Shown here piece after piece: positions 1 to 9,252 of a DNA stretch of 64,000 nucleotides. The DNA is taken from the NCBI RefSeq assembly GCF_019973375.1, contig NZ_BPTV01000001.1, positions 2,063,104-2,127,103 on the forward strand, in the 5' to 3' direction. Both the position numbers and the translations under genes were made by a program. The notes beneath the pieces are model-generated. The model worked only from the letters and a program-made list of their open reading frames with translations. It had not been told where the DNA came from and made no database searches. How positions within the stretch are numbered: position 1 is the first letter of the stretch; every line of letters starts with the position of its first letter. The stretch comes from Prevotella lacticifex (GTDB lineage: Bacteria; Bacteroidota; Bacteroidia; Bacteroidales; Bacteroidaceae).

Positions 1-115
1 CCACACGCCATCATACGGGGAAGAGCCACTCCGGCAGGAACAACTCCTCAGAGGCCGATATTCCGCTTTAGCCGCAGCAAGCTGACAAGCAAAAACACTA
101 CATTATTATATATAA

Positions 116-168
116 CGAGCCCATAGGACTACTTGAGAAGGAACATCCTATGGGCTCGTCTCGTTTTA
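116..168 (+). terminator. Terminator-like hairpin
   Basis: A perfect 13-bp stem (116-128 with 146-158, CGAGCCCATAGGA and its complement) is followed by TCTCGTTTT. It probably ends a plus-strand gene lying mostly left of the window. Its right arm and downstream flank recur at 555-598. Confidence 0.65.
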
Positions 169-598
169 TCCACCCCACCATCATTTCCTGACTTCATCAC
201 ATCTTTGGCTGGATGAAGTGTCATCATTGATTGTCAATTAGTTATAAGCTTATTTCAGCAATTGATGGTGACGCAATTACGAATATATCCCTCCTTAACA
301 GCCCGGCAGACAGTCAATGTCTTTGTTCTGGCTCATATTGCCTTGCCATCTCCAGATGATAAAGGAAAAGAAAATCATGTACAGGCTTACGCTCCATGAG
401 GAGCTCTGAGTCTCAACCAGCGGGATAGCCTTACGAGCAAGCTCGTAAGGCTGCCTCATCACCTCAGCACCATAGCTCCATGGGGAGCTAAAGCCTGTAC
501 ATGACTATTTTCCAATAACTTATTCTCGATTCAGGGTGACGCATTGACGAAGTCAGAAGGAACATCCTATGGGCTCGTCTCGTTTTATCCACCCCACC
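136..598. repeat. Exact 44-bp direct repeat, copies at 136-179 and 555-598
   Basis: The two copies are identical by eye over 44 bp. The first contains the right arm of the terminator hairpin; the second lacks the left arm, so it cannot form the same stem. The 375 bp between them hold a nested hairpin. This looks like a duplication of a gene's downstream flank bracketing a palindromic segment. Confidence 0.85.
376..503. repeat. Nested palindrome
   Basis: The outer arms are a perfect 13-bp inverted repeat (376-388 and 491-503, CATGTACAGGCTT). The inner stem is a perfect 12-bp hairpin with a two-base loop (427-438 and 441-452, AGCCTTACGAGC). Between them, 391-405 and 474-489 also pair partly. 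No reading frame is evident. It could be a small non-autonomous mobile element or a structured RNA. Confidence 0.75.
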
Positions 599-671
599 TT
601 CTTATTATTCATCCGTTGCCGATATGACGGAGAATATACAATTTGAGGAGGATTCTAATCACCCCGTTGTT

Positions 672-818
672 AGTAGGACAGGGATAAATCACAATTAGCG
701 TGCAACGCATTTATTATCAACGTATTACACCAACGCAATCCCTTTGTCAGTAGTACGGGGGATAAATCACAAATAGCGTGCAACGCATTAATTATCAACA
801 CAATACCAACGCAATCCG
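672..818. repeat. Tandem duplication, 77-bp unit
   Basis: Two units (672-748 and 749-818) share GGGATAAATCACAA-like starts and GCGTGCAACGCAT cores and end in CCAACGCAATCC. The units differ at scattered positions, so the duplication is not recent. The AGTAGGACAGGGATAAA start resembles the arm of the hairpin family at 7602-7711 and 51107-51201. Confidence 0.75.
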
Positions 819-911
819 CGGTTAATTGCAGCATATTCGTCGTTCGGGTGATGCAAAAAAAAATCAGATTCGTCTGTTGACCGCATCACACTGTCTGCCA
901 CGGATAACAGC

Positions 912-2657
912 TTACTTCTTTTTCTTCTTGGACGGTTTCTCCAGCCGCGACAGACGGCGCTTGGCCTGCGGATTATCGGGGCAGAGGTCCAGAGCCTTAC
1001 GGTAGTTGCCCACGGCAGCGTCGTTCATTCCGGCTTTCTCACACTCCTTTCCCATCACGACATACTCCGTCGACAGTTTCTTCAGATACTTCATCCGCTC
1101 GGCCTCACGCTCCCGCAGCTGTTCGTTCTCGGTGCGGAGGTCATTGATTATCTGCAACTTACGGCGGATGAAGCGGCGCGCGGCAGGTTTCTCAATATCG
1201 TAGCGGCTGTGGATGGCGAGAAAGAAACTCCTCAGGCACTCCTCGAAGTCGCCACGGTCGAAAGCCTTCACGGCATCGTAATACTCCTTGTCGGCCTTGC
1301 TCTGGCGGAGTGCTTTGTTGATGATTGTTCCGTCGTTATACTGCCGTGCGAACCTCACCACCTCCTGACGGACGAAGATATCGGTGCGACGGATAGGCTC
1401 CTTCAGCGTTATCCCCTCCAACGACGTACACCGCGACAGGGCCACGTAGGCCTGACCACCGGCAAAGGCACCACCGGTGAAGTCGATTTTCACGCGGCGG
1501 AACGTCAGTCCCTGACTCTTATGGACGGTGATGGCCCACGCCAGCCGCAGCGGAAACTGCACGTAGGTGCCCACCTGCTCCTCCTCGATTTTCTTCTCGG
1601 TCTCGTTGAAGCGGTAGCGCACATTCTCCCACATGTCCCTCTCCACGTCATATTCGTTGCCGTTCTCAGCCACCACGCTCACGATGCCACCCTCAGCGTC
1701 GATGGCCGACACCACACCGAGGGTGCCGTTGACCCACCGGTGCGCCATGTCGTTCTTGATGAACATCACGTGGCAGCCCGGTTTCAGCTCCAGTTCGAGG
1801 GGCGTGGGCATCGAACTCTCGGGGAACTCCCCTTTCACCTGTCCTTTCGAGATGAAAGGATCGCCCTCGAGCTTGTCGAGCTCCCTCTGGTTGATGTAGT
1901 CGACCGTGTCGCGGCGTGTCGACAGCGTGATGGGCAGTCCTCCGTCAGCCTCATCGTCTTTCCCCACCCGCTCATTGAGGCGGCGGAGGTCGGCGTCGGT
2001 GGCGTTGTTCGTCCGGATATCATCGAGAATGGAGATGAAAGCGGGGTCCGACTGGCGGTAGACCTTCTTCAGCTCGATGCTCACGAGCTGAAACGACCGG
2101 AAGATATGAGCGTCGAAGAAGTAAGCACTGGGGTAGAACGGATGGAGGAGCGCCCGGTCGTCCTCGCGCAGCACGGGCTCGAGCTGATAGATATCGCCGA
2201 CGAAGAGCATCTGCTTTCCGCCGAAGGGCTCCCGCATATTGCGGCAGTATACGCGCAGCACCTTGTCGATGAAGTCGATAATGTCGGCCCTCACCATGCT
2301 CACCTCGTCAATGATGATGAGCTCCACCTCACGGATGAGCTTTATCTTCTCACTGTTGTATTTCAGCATGTCGCGCAAATGGCGCACCGAATAGCGCGTG
2401 TCGGTGGGCAGCAGCGGATGGAACGGCAGCTTGAAGAACGAGTGGAGCGTCGACCCTCCGGCGTTGATGGCCGCGATGCCCGTCGGCGCGAGGATGATGT
2501 GCTTCTTCTTTGTCGTCGATGCGATATATCTGAGGAACGTCGACTTTCCCGTACCTGCCTTTCCGGTGAGGAAGAGGCTGTTACGGGTGAACTGCACTAT
2601 CTGCAGAGCGTTCTGCAGTTCAGGGTTCGACAAGTCGATATTCTCCTTTTCGTCCAT
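912..2657 (-). CDS. PIF1/RecD-like helicase with TPR tail
   Basis: This is an ATP-dependent DNA helicase of the PIF1-like group, 581 residues. Walker A (GKAGTGKST) is at residues 32-40, Walker B (IIIDEVSMV) near 113-121, a GDIYQLEP sensor motif near 152, and the C-terminal helicase motifs VHKSQG and AYVALSRC lie near 380-410. The last 60 residues contain a TPR-like repeat and end in a lysine-rich tail. In Bacteroidetes such proteins are generally annotated as AAA-family ATPases, presumably acting on structured DNA or RNA-DNA hybrids. It starts 6 bp after the pyruvate kinase stop codon and is probably co-transcribed with it. The family call is firm; the substrate is unknown. Confidence 0.9.
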   Translation of the reverse strand: MDEKENIDLSNPELQNALQIVQFTRNSLFLTGKAGTGKSTFLRYIASTTKKKHIILAPTGIAAINAGGSTLHSFFKLPFHPLLPTDTRYSVRHLRDMLKYNSEKIKLIREVELIIIDEVSMVRADIIDFIDKVLRVYCRNMREPFGGKQMLFVGDIYQLEPVLREDDRALLHPFYPSAYFFDAHIFRSFQLVSIELKKVYRQSDPAFISILDDIRTNNATDADLRRLNERVGKDDEADGGLPITLSTRRDTVDYINQRELDKLEGDPFISKGQVKGEFPESSMPTPLELELKPGCHVMFIKNDMAHRWVNGTLGVVSAIDAEGGIVSVVAENGNEYDVERDMWENVRYRFNETEKKIEEEQVGTYVQFPLRLAWAITVHKSQGLTFRRVKIDFTGGAFAGGQAYVALSRCTSLEGITLKEPIRRTDIFVRQEVVRFARQYNDGTIINKALRQSKADKEYYDAVKAFDRGDFEECLRSFFLAIHSRYDIEKPAARRFIRRKLQIINDLRTENEQLREREAERMKYLKKLSTEYVVMGKECEKAGMNDAAVGNYRKALDLCPDNPQAKRRLSRLEKPSKKKKK

Positions 2658-2663
2658 CGTCGG

Positions 2664-4124
2664 TTATTTCCCGTTGTTTGTTACGTCGGGAAGCGTGAGG
2701 TTCTCGTCGCCGTCGAGCACCTCCTTCACCGTATTGATTTCCATGAACGATGTTCCGTGCGAGAATGATCCCGACAGATAGGCTATCTTGTCATCGTTGC
2801 CGATGAAGCACTTCTGCCTGAGCATGCGTACGGCGGCGCGGAAGAGGAATTCCGTCGACACCCTGTTCTTCTGATACACCGGAATGATACCGTACGACAG
2901 GTTGAGCCAGCGTTGCAGCTTCTCCTTATAGCAGATGGCGAGCACCGGGTTCGGTCCTCTGTAGGCCGCCAAGTTGCGGGCTGTCTGACCCGTTGCCGAG
3001 TCGGTGATGATGCCCTTGACACCGATTTCCTCGGTAGCCTCGATGGCCGCCTTGGTGAGGAACTCACGCTGCGTGGGATTATGGCCGAAGAGTCCGAACA
3101 CGGCCTGCTGCTCCGAGTAGCTCGAATGGGCGTCGGCCTCAGCCTGCTCAGCGATGCGGGCCATGGTCTCGACGGCCTCCACGGGATACTTTCCGCTGGC
3201 TGTCTCGCCCGAGAGCATGAGCGCGTCGGTATGGCTGTAGATAGCGTTGGCGATGTCGGTAACCTCAGCGCGCGTAGGCCGTGGGTTCTCAATCATCGTG
3301 TGGAGCATCTGCGTAGCCACGATCACGGGTTTCTTCTTCCGTATACACTTGTTGATAATCATGCGCTGGATGCCCGGGATCTTCTCTATCGGTACCTCAA
3401 TACCAAGGTCGCCACGGGCAATCATGATACCATACGAGGCATCGATAATCTCGTCGATATTGTCGACGCCCTCCTGGTTCTCAATCTTCGAGATAATCTT
3501 TATGTCGCTGTGGTGCTCGTCGAGGATGTCCTGCACAGCCTTCACGTCGGCAGCCGAGCGCACGAACGAGTGGGCAATGAAGTCGATGTCCTCGTCGATG
3601 GCCAACAGTATGTTGCGCTTGTCCTTCTCCGTCAGCGCCGGCAGGTCGATGTGCTCGCCCGGTACGTTCACGCTCTTGTGCGATCCGAGGGTACCGTCGT
3701 TCTGCACCTGCGCCACGAGCATAGGGCCCGTGTTCTCCACGACCTTCATGTCGATGGCACCATCGTCGAGGAGCAGGTCGTCGCCCTCCTTCACGTCCTT
3801 GGTGATGTCGGGGTAGCTGACGTTGATGATGTCCTTCGAGGTGTCCATCTCCGGACGGCCGAAAATCTTCACCATGTCGCCCGTCTTGTAGTGTATGGGC
3901 TGCGGCGTACCCGTGGTGCGCACCTCCGGGCCCTTGGTGTCGATGAGTATTCCGATGTGCGGCGACACGGCGCGCACGTTCCGTATTATCTTCTTTATGC
4001 CTTCAGGAGTGGCATGAGCGGTGTTCATACGAACGACATTCATGCCGGCGAGGAAGAGCTTGCGGATGAACTCCTCGTCGCATCTGAGGTCGCTGACTGA
4101 GCATACTATCTTTGTCTGTTTCAT
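2664..4124 (-). CDS. pyk: Pyruvate kinase
   Basis: Pyruvate kinase converts phosphoenolpyruvate and ADP to pyruvate and ATP in the last step of glycolysis. The 486-residue protein has DTKGPEVRT at 62-70, the ISKIEN segment carrying the catalytic lysine (about 213), the metal-binding MIARGDLGIEVP near 234-245, and MLSGETASGKYP near 303-314. Length and motif order fit a complete enzyme. A canonical Bacteroidetes promoter precedes it, and the helicase gene follows after 6 bp. Confidence 0.97.
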   Translation of the reverse strand: MKQTKIVCSVSDLRCDEEFIRKLFLAGMNVVRMNTAHATPEGIKKIIRNVRAVSPHIGILIDTKGPEVRTTGTPQPIHYKTGDMVKIFGRPEMDTSKDIINVSYPDITKDVKEGDDLLLDDGAIDMKVVENTGPMLVAQVQNDGTLGSHKSVNVPGEHIDLPALTEKDKRNILLAIDEDIDFIAHSFVRSAADVKAVQDILDEHHSDIKIISKIENQEGVDNIDEIIDASYGIMIARGDLGIEVPIEKIPGIQRMIINKCIRKKKPVIVATQMLHTMIENPRPTRAEVTDIANAIYSHTDALMLSGETASGKYPVEAVETMARIAEQAEADAHSSYSEQQAVFGLFGHNPTQREFLTKAAIEATEEIGVKGIITDSATGQTARNLAAYRGPNPVLAICYKEKLQRWLNLSYGIIPVYQKNRVSTEFLFRAAVRMLRQKCFIGNDDKIAYLSGSFSHGTSFMEINTVKEVLDGDENLTLPDVTNNGK

Positions 4125-4161
4125 AGTTCTGTAGGTATAAGTGGTTTATTTCTTCTGTTTG

Positions 4162-4193
4162 CAAAGGTAGCATAAACCCGACACAAAACAAAA
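4162..4193 (-). promoter_or_regulatory. Promoter of pyk
   Basis: On the minus strand, -33 TTTTG (4189-4193) and -7 TACCTTTG (4162-4169) are separated by 19 bp, about 37 bp upstream of the start codon. This matches the Bacteroidetes consensus. Confidence 0.8.
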
Positions 4194-4344
4194 TAAAACC
4201 AGACTTCTTTTCGCTCCCGACCTCAAATAATAATCCACGAATGGCTCCCCGACCCCGCAGTCTCCCCACTCGCCCCGCCGTTACGGTAGCAAGAAGGGAG
4301 AGGCGGCAAGCAAACGGAAATTACGAAAAATCCTTACACGAAAA

Positions 4345-4470
4345 CCATACATGCCATTTCGCGTTGCCAAACGGTCCATTTCGCAATGTCAAACGGACCG
4401 TTTCGCAGTCTCAAACGGTCCATTTCGCAACGCCAAATGGCCCTTATTGCCAACACATTGAATATCAATA
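4345..4470. repeat. Palindrome array A, 22-bp period
   Basis: Units of a 15-bp imperfect palindrome (CAAACGGACCGTTTC type) alternate with 7-nt spacers (GCGTTGC, GCAATGT, GCAGTCT, GCAACGC). It has three full palindromes flanked by half-sites (CCATTTC, CAAATGG). The left end is close to the inverse of the right ends of the other copies. Sister arrays are at 23963, 30592 and 53552. Confidence 0.9.
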
Positions 4471-4813
4471 GGTTAGCAAGGAGAAGAAAAATGAAATTAA
4501 ATCTGAAAAATATTGACAATACATTCACCTCAAATCACTGCAGACGACGAGCAACATAAATAATAAGCTTGAGGCAATGAGCAATATGATAATGCTGTGA
4601 TGGGCAGCGAGCTATAGTCGTTTTAATGTGCTGATAATGGGATTGTTGAAGCACATATCCACTGCATGGTGCCGCTACAATACCGAAAAAATCTGCGTAA
4701 TCTACGTGCGAATTACTCTCCTAACGCTAATTTAATTGTGGATTTTTTTCTGGCACAGATTCCGCAGATATCGCAGATTCAATTGATAACGGTCAGCGCG
4801 TTAATGACCCCTT

Positions 4814-5091
4814 TGCAGGGGCGGCCTTTATGGCCGTCCGGTCGGTCGTTAGGCCGAATATTCTTATCTGCCTTTCGGCAAACGAATGGCCACATTATTA
4901 TGTGTTTGCGGGGTGCTGGACAGGCAAGATTAGGTGTCGTCCGCGACCATGGTATTATTTGACCGTTGCCACAATGTTGTTTGACTGTTGCATGCGGACA
5001 TCCACATTTTCATTCGTCTGTTCCCCCATTATTATGTTTCCGTTATTTACGGACGGCCACAGGTTCACCCCTGCAACCGCACTATGCAGCT
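4814..5091. repeat. Inverted-repeat element plus dispersed hairpin
   Basis: Imperfect 26-bp arms (4814-4840 TGCAGGGG...GGCCGTCCG and the complement at 5050-5075) enclose about 210 bp with inner inverted segments. No frame in it looks coding. Immediately right, 5071-5091 is a short hairpin (CTGC arms) that recurs almost exactly at 50873-50893. It resembles a non-autonomous mobile element. Confidence 0.65.
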
Positions 5092-5267
5092 AATATTGAT
5101 AATGAGCGTAATCAGCGGGAAGAATATTCTCTCGCCGACTACGCCGATTCTGTTTATCGTAGGAATTGATACACAATGGTATATTCCGCGGAAGTGGCGG
5201 GCAGATATGTGACCGGCGGGGGAAACGAATGCGGACCGGGGGGAATCAGAAGGCGCGCTGGGGGGAA

Positions 5268-6566
5268 TCAGAATGTGTACTGGAAGCCAACGGAGAGATA
5301 CTCCTTGAACTGCCAGTAGCCATGATGGTCGTCGCGCTTCACGCCGTCGTCGAAACGCGGATAGATAAAGACCTGGGCACTGATCCACTTGTTGAAGCGG
5401 AGGGTGAAAGTGTTCTCCCATTCCAGTTCGGCACGCTCATAGCTGGTGTATCCGTAGAGGCGCATCTTCCACTGGAGCATGTCCATAATCTGCCATGTGA
5501 GGTTGACGGTGAACTCCGAACCGAAGTCGTTCTTGAAGTGATGGTCGGGGTCCATGCCGAGGCGGTCGCAGAGCGACAGTTTCCGCGTATATTTCATGTT
5601 GTAGGCGAAGGGAGCGAGGTGAACCGTTCCCTTGAGGCGATGGCGGAAGAGGTCGGCGTTGTAGTCCATACCGAGCGAGAGGTTAAGGTTCAGCGGCGCG
5701 AGGAAGTCGGAATAGAGTGTGGGACTGTTCGACTTGTAGCTGTGGGTGAACTGCGAGTATGCTATGAGCTGCACGGTGTAGTACCAGCTGTTGTGGGCCT
5801 GTAGACCGAATTTCGATGTCAGTCGGTACATATCCTCGGTGGTCTTGAAGGTGTGGAGGGTGTCGGAACGGGTGTTCTGCATGCCGAAGCGAATCTCTAA
5901 CTTGTTGTCCCACTTTATCTTCTGCTTGTTGTTGAAGTTGGCCTCGAGGGTCATATTCGACAGTGCCGAGTAGTTGCTCTCTCCGCCTTTATACCAGTTG
6001 CCGGAGATGTAGTTCTGCATGAACTGCATGGCGAAATCGCCCTTGTAAGTCCAGAAATTGGGCTTTTTCAGTACGAGGGTGAATGGTCCTGCCTCGGGCT
6101 CTACGAATTCGGGACCAGCTTTCTCTACGAGGTCGGTCTTTGGTCGCAGCGGTGCCTCAGCATTGTAGACCGGTGTTCCGGCCTCACGGATGTCGCTCTC
6201 GGCTCCTGTGACGAGCCATGGGTTGTTCATATATATGTTGAGGAGCTGTTCGTCGGCAAACGTCAGGGTCTTTCCGGGTGTGAACGCTCGCCCTGCAATA
6301 TCGTCGTAGAACGTCATCGGCAACAGCAGACGGGCTGCCTCCGTGCCGCAGGAGTCTGACGGCAGACGGTGGCTGACGCTCTTACCGGTGCTGTCGGGAG
6401 CGAAGATGCGGTTATGCAGGGCCGTGAGCGAGTCGCTGAGCATCCGAAGGCGGTCCTCCGGCCGCGTTGTGGCCCGTACGGTGCGCATGAAATGGTAGCG
6501 GCCCTGGGCACTGGCGCACAGGGAGACGAACGATAGTAGGATATATAATAGAACTGACTTTCTCAT
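5268..6566 (-). CDS. DUF3078 family outer-membrane protein
   Basis: This is a probable outer-membrane beta-barrel of the DUF3078 family, function unknown, 432 residues from the start chosen here. That start gives a clear signal peptide (MRKSVLLYILL...CASAQG) and lies just downstream of a strong promoter. An in-frame ATG at 6608 lies upstream of that promoter and is unlikely. The C-terminal two thirds contain GDFAMQFMQNYISGNWYKGG, alternating aromatic/polar strands and a terminal aromatic (QYTF), as in barrels. With so short a predicted leader (about 4 nt), translation may be nearly leaderless. Confidence 0.8.
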   Translation of the reverse strand: MRKSVLLYILLSFVSLCASAQGRYHFMRTVRATTRPEDRLRMLSDSLTALHNRIFAPDSTGKSVSHRLPSDSCGTEAARLLLPMTFYDDIAGRAFTPGKTLTFADEQLLNIYMNNPWLVTGAESDIREAGTPVYNAEAPLRPKTDLVEKAGPEFVEPEAGPFTLVLKKPNFWTYKGDFAMQFMQNYISGNWYKGGESNYSALSNMTLEANFNNKQKIKWDNKLEIRFGMQNTRSDTLHTFKTTEDMYRLTSKFGLQAHNSWYYTVQLIAYSQFTHSYKSNSPTLYSDFLAPLNLNLSLGMDYNADLFRHRLKGTVHLAPFAYNMKYTRKLSLCDRLGMDPDHHFKNDFGSEFTVNLTWQIMDMLQWKMRLYGYTSYERAELEWENTFTLRFNKWISAQVFIYPRFDDGVKRDDHHGYWQFKEYLSVGFQYTF

Positions 6567-6575
6567 ATCGACATG

Positions 6576-6604
6576 CAAAGTTAATGGAAACATCAGAAAA
6601 ACAA
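6576..6604 (-). promoter_or_regulatory. Promoter of the DUF3078 gene
   Basis: On the minus strand, -7 TAACTTTG (6576-6583) and -33 TTG (6602-6604) have an 18-bp spacer. The predicted RNA start is about 6570, which decides the start codon at 6566 rather than 6608. It is divergent from the promoter at 6625-6654. Confidence 0.75.
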
Positions 6605-6624
6605 GCAAAAAATCCGTTTTTGTT

Positions 6625-6654
6625 TTGTATTTTCTTCTAATTGCCGTACCTTTG
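6625..6654 (+). promoter_or_regulatory. Promoter of the 6682 gene
   Basis: A -33 TTG (6625-6627, within a TTTTGTTTTG run) lies 19 bp before the -7 TACCTTTG (6647-6654). The gene starts 27 bp further on. Confidence 0.8.
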
Positions 6655-6681
6655 CAAAGAATATTCGACTAAGCCGACAAG

Positions 6682-7440
6682 ATGAAGAAAAACGTTTTTC
6701 TGTTATTGCTCATGCTCCTGCCCTTAGCCAATGTGCAGGCGCAGATTATCAACAAGAGCAACAAGGACAAGATTGGTAAGGACATTAAAGAGGGTGTCCA
6801 CGATGCCCTCAACGCCATACAGCAGGATGCTCACCCCACCGGTGAGCACGAATTGTGGGAGGCCTACGCCGGTCCGCGCCTCGGCCTTGGCGCGTCGATG
6901 CTTGTGGGTGCCGGCGGACTGCCGGAGCCGGGAGTGATGGCCGGTGGTTTCTTCGATGTGTTCGTGGCTAAGAATCTGAGTCTCTCCATCGAGTTCAACT
7001 ACAGCCATGTAGGTGGAAACAACATCAAGACGACAAGGACCATTGACGGTCTCGACAATCAGGGCAAAGCCTACCACACAACGGAGAAGATAAAGAACAA
7101 CGTCAACGTGGGCTATATCAACACGTTGTACTGCATCCACTGGTATCCATGGCCCTACCGTCCCGTTAGTTTCTACACCGGACTCCAGTTCAGCCGTGTT
7201 GTCAACGCCAATATCAGGGAGCATGGCGGCAAGAAGATGGATGTCAAGGACGATGTCTTTTCGGGTGAGTTTGCGTTCCCTATCGGTGCAAGCTACGAGT
7301 GGAAACAGTGGTCGTTCGACGCCCGCTACCTCATCTCGCCGCGCCGTCTGGCCAGCGCCCAGCGCACTAAGGACGTCATCGGCAGTGCCCACAACATGTC
7401 GCTGATGTTCTCGTTGGCCTACCGGATAGAGATATTCTAA
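6682..7440 (+). CDS. Outer-membrane beta-barrel protein
   Basis: 252 residues with a signal peptide (MKKNVFLLLLMLLPLANVQA), an amphipathic stretch to about residue 60, then alternating beta-strand-like segments from AGPRLGLGASM to the final SLAYRIEIF, ending in phenylalanine as barrels do. It resembles the small porin-like proteins of Bacteroidetes; ligand and role are unknown. The last 18 bp and the following 34 bp are tandemly duplicated, so a second RIEIF-stop lies just downstream. Confidence 0.75.
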   Translation: MKKNVFLLLLMLLPLANVQAQIINKSNKDKIGKDIKEGVHDALNAIQQDAHPTGEHELWEAYAGPRLGLGASMLVGAGGLPEPGVMAGGFFDVFVAKNLSLSIEFNYSHVGGNNIKTTRTIDGLDNQGKAYHTTEKIKNNVNVGYINTLYCIHWYPWPYRPVSFYTGLQFSRVVNANIREHGGKKMDVKDDVFSGEFAFPIGASYEWKQWSFDARYLISPRRLASAQRTKDVIGSAHNMSLMFSLAYRIEIF

Positions 7441-7521
7441 GGTCCGCCGGCCCGTTACATAGACAATATCCTACCGCATAGAGATTTTCTAAGTTCCCGC
7501 TGGCCCGGTACATAGACAATA
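7418..7521. repeat. Tandem duplication of a gene's 3' end, 52-bp unit
   Basis: Unit 1 (7418-7469) includes the last codons and stop of the barrel gene; unit 2 (7470-7521) repeats them with a few changes, again reading R-I-E-I-F-stop, followed by GGCCCGGTACATAGACAATAT. The copies differ at scattered sites. Confidence 0.85.
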
Positions 7522-7905
7522 TATCAGCGAGGTGCCTCTCCCATTTTCTCCGCATAAATAGATGTATAACCAGTTGATAGAGAGGCAGTAGCAGCGCGCA
7601 TCCACCGTTGGGGCGGGGTTTATCCCTGTCCTACTGCCACGGGAAATAACATTTTACACATTTATATTATCGCAGCTGATAGGTCAGAGATAAGCCCTGC
7701 TCCAACGGTGGCGAAATGCAACACCATGATGGTGATATAAAAATCAGAAACATATCCTTATATCTTCGCAGATGATGGTATGGAAAAGAAAAACTGTATT
7801 CCCCGTGTTGCCTGTGCAGAAACAAATTGATTCCTTCGGCACGGGAAACACGAAAAATACGATTATTGGGGAAGAGAGGATATACTATTGAACCACAGAC
7901 AGTTA
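7441..7905. other. Gene-free gap with hairpin element
   Basis: It holds the second copy of the 52-bp unit and the palindromic element at 7602-7711. The remaining 200 bp left of the cls-like gene show no recognised feature. Confidence 0.65.
7602..7711. repeat. Hairpin element of the GGGGCGGGGTTTATCC family
   Basis: The left arm (7602-7634, CCACCGTTGGGGCGGGGTTT...) pairs imperfectly with the right arm (7679-7711) across a 44-bp AT-rich loop. The same arm sequence appears in the palindrome at 51107-51201, and a related fragment begins each unit at 672 and 749. Non-coding. Confidence 0.75.
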
Positions 7906-9240
7906 TCAGAGGAACGGCGACAACAGATGCCCTACCCATCCCTTGAATTTATCCCATCCTGAGCGCCACTCGTCCCACTTCTCCTCAGTAAGGAAAAAGC
8001 AGTCCTTCTTCTGACGCTCAAAGTAGTTGTTGAGCTCACGCGTGGTGCACTTGTCGAGGATAACGGCATTCTCCTCACGATCCCAACGCAGACTGCGCGA
8101 ATTGAGATTTGCCGAGCCGACGGTGCAGATGCGCCCGTCGACCATTATTATCTTGGTGTGGTGGAATCCCGGCTCATACATCCACACCTCGCACCCGTGC
8201 TTCATAAGTTTATGGGCGTTGTAGAAACCGCAGTCGGGAGTCAATGGAATGTCGCTCTTCACGCTCAGTAGGATTTCGACTTTCACCCCACGCTTGACGG
8301 CTTTCTTCAAGGCTCTCATAAGCCTCGGCGAGAGGGTGAAATAGGGATTGATAATCTTTATGCTGTCGTGGGCGTCGTTGATGGCGTCGAGGTAGAACTG
8401 TCTTATTATTTTGTTTGTCGTGTGGGGCTCGCGGTTGATGATGCCCACCATCTTTTGGCCGGCCGAGCCGCAGGTGTCGGGTTTCAGTCCATTGAAGTAG
8501 CTGATGTCCTGTCCGCCGTGGTAGAGACCAGTCTCGTCGATGCCGCGGCCTGTCGTCAACTCCCACATTCTCACGAAGATACGCTGGAGAGTGTTCACCT
8601 CCTCACCACTGATGCGGCAGTGCATATCGTGCCATGAGCCCACGCGTTCCGTACCTTTTATATAATAGTCGGCAATATTCATTCCGCCGGTATAGGCTAT
8701 ACGCCCGTCGATGACCACAATCTTGCGGTGGTCGCGGTTGAAAACATCGTCGAGGAAGGGGAATCGCACGGGATTGAACTCCCGGATTTCTATTCCCTTG
8801 CTGCGGATATACCTCAGGTCGCGCTTGCGCATCGGACTGTTGTTGCTCGCATTGCCGAATCCGTCGAAGATGAGCCGCACCTTCACCCCCTCCCTGACTT
8901 TAGGAACGAGGTGGCTGATGAGCTCCCGGTTTATCGAGTCGTTGCGGAAGTTGAAGTACTCCATGTGGATGGTACTGCGGGCCTGGTCGATGGCCTTGAA
9001 GAGGTCGTCGAACTTCTCCTGTCCGTTCATGAGCAGGGCAACGGAGTTGTTGTGGGAGAATGTCACGCCCTCGGCACGCAGCTGTCGGGCCAGCAGACTG
9101 TCGGCGGTGACGGCCTCCGGTGCTGTATTGCCGTCAGCAGAGGGCACAGTAGCGTTATGCGCCGACACCGCTGATGGCACAGAGAGTACTGCCGCAGTCA
9201 GGGCTGTGGCAGCAAAATGGTTAAGTAAGTGTATCTTCAT
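7906..9240 (-). CDS. Cardiolipin synthase-like phospholipase D protein
   Basis: A phospholipase D superfamily phosphatidyltransferase, 444 residues. Two HKD motifs are intact: H171-x-K173-x4-D178 and H361-x-K363-x4-D368, each followed by the usual G-G/S-x-N segment. This is the arrangement of bacterial cardiolipin synthases, which join two phosphatidylglycerols or related lipids. The N-terminus is a cleavable-looking signal peptide (…VPSAVSAHN) instead of two membrane helices, suggesting a periplasmic or anchored enzyme. It lies 12 bp after kdsD and is probably part of the kdsA-kdsD envelope cluster. Substrate is inferred. Confidence 0.85.
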   Translation of the reverse strand: MKIHLLNHFAATALTAAVLSVPSAVSAHNATVPSADGNTAPEAVTADSLLARQLRAEGVTFSHNNSVALLMNGQEKFDDLFKAIDQARSTIHMEYFNFRNDSINRELISHLVPKVREGVKVRLIFDGFGNASNNSPMRKRDLRYIRSKGIEIREFNPVRFPFLDDVFNRDHRKIVVIDGRIAYTGGMNIADYYIKGTERVGSWHDMHCRISGEEVNTLQRIFVRMWELTTGRGIDETGLYHGGQDISYFNGLKPDTCGSAGQKMVGIINREPHTTNKIIRQFYLDAINDAHDSIKIINPYFTLSPRLMRALKKAVKRGVKVEILLSVKSDIPLTPDCGFYNAHKLMKHGCEVWMYEPGFHHTKIIMVDGRICTVGSANLNSRSLRWDREENAVILDKCTTRELNNYFERQKKDCFFLTEEKWDEWRSGWDKFKGWVGHLLSPFL

Positions 9241-9252
9241 TCGGTACGCACG

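Larger units (their letters stand above)
1..911. other. Gene-free gap rich in repeats
   Basis: No gene is recognised in the first 0.9 kb. The opening bases may be the tail of a plus-strand gene, since a terminator-like hairpin follows at 116-158, but neither open frame is recognisable. The gap holds a 44-bp exact direct repeat, a nested hairpin between its copies and a 77-bp tandem duplication, each listed separately. Confidence 0.7.
4125..5267. other. Gene-free gap of 1.1 kb with two palindromic elements
   Basis: Apart from the pyk promoter, this holds palindrome array A (4345-4470), a 260-bp inverted-repeat element (4814-5075) and a short dispersed hairpin (5071-5091). Open frames here are short and unlike proteins. 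Confidence 0.7.
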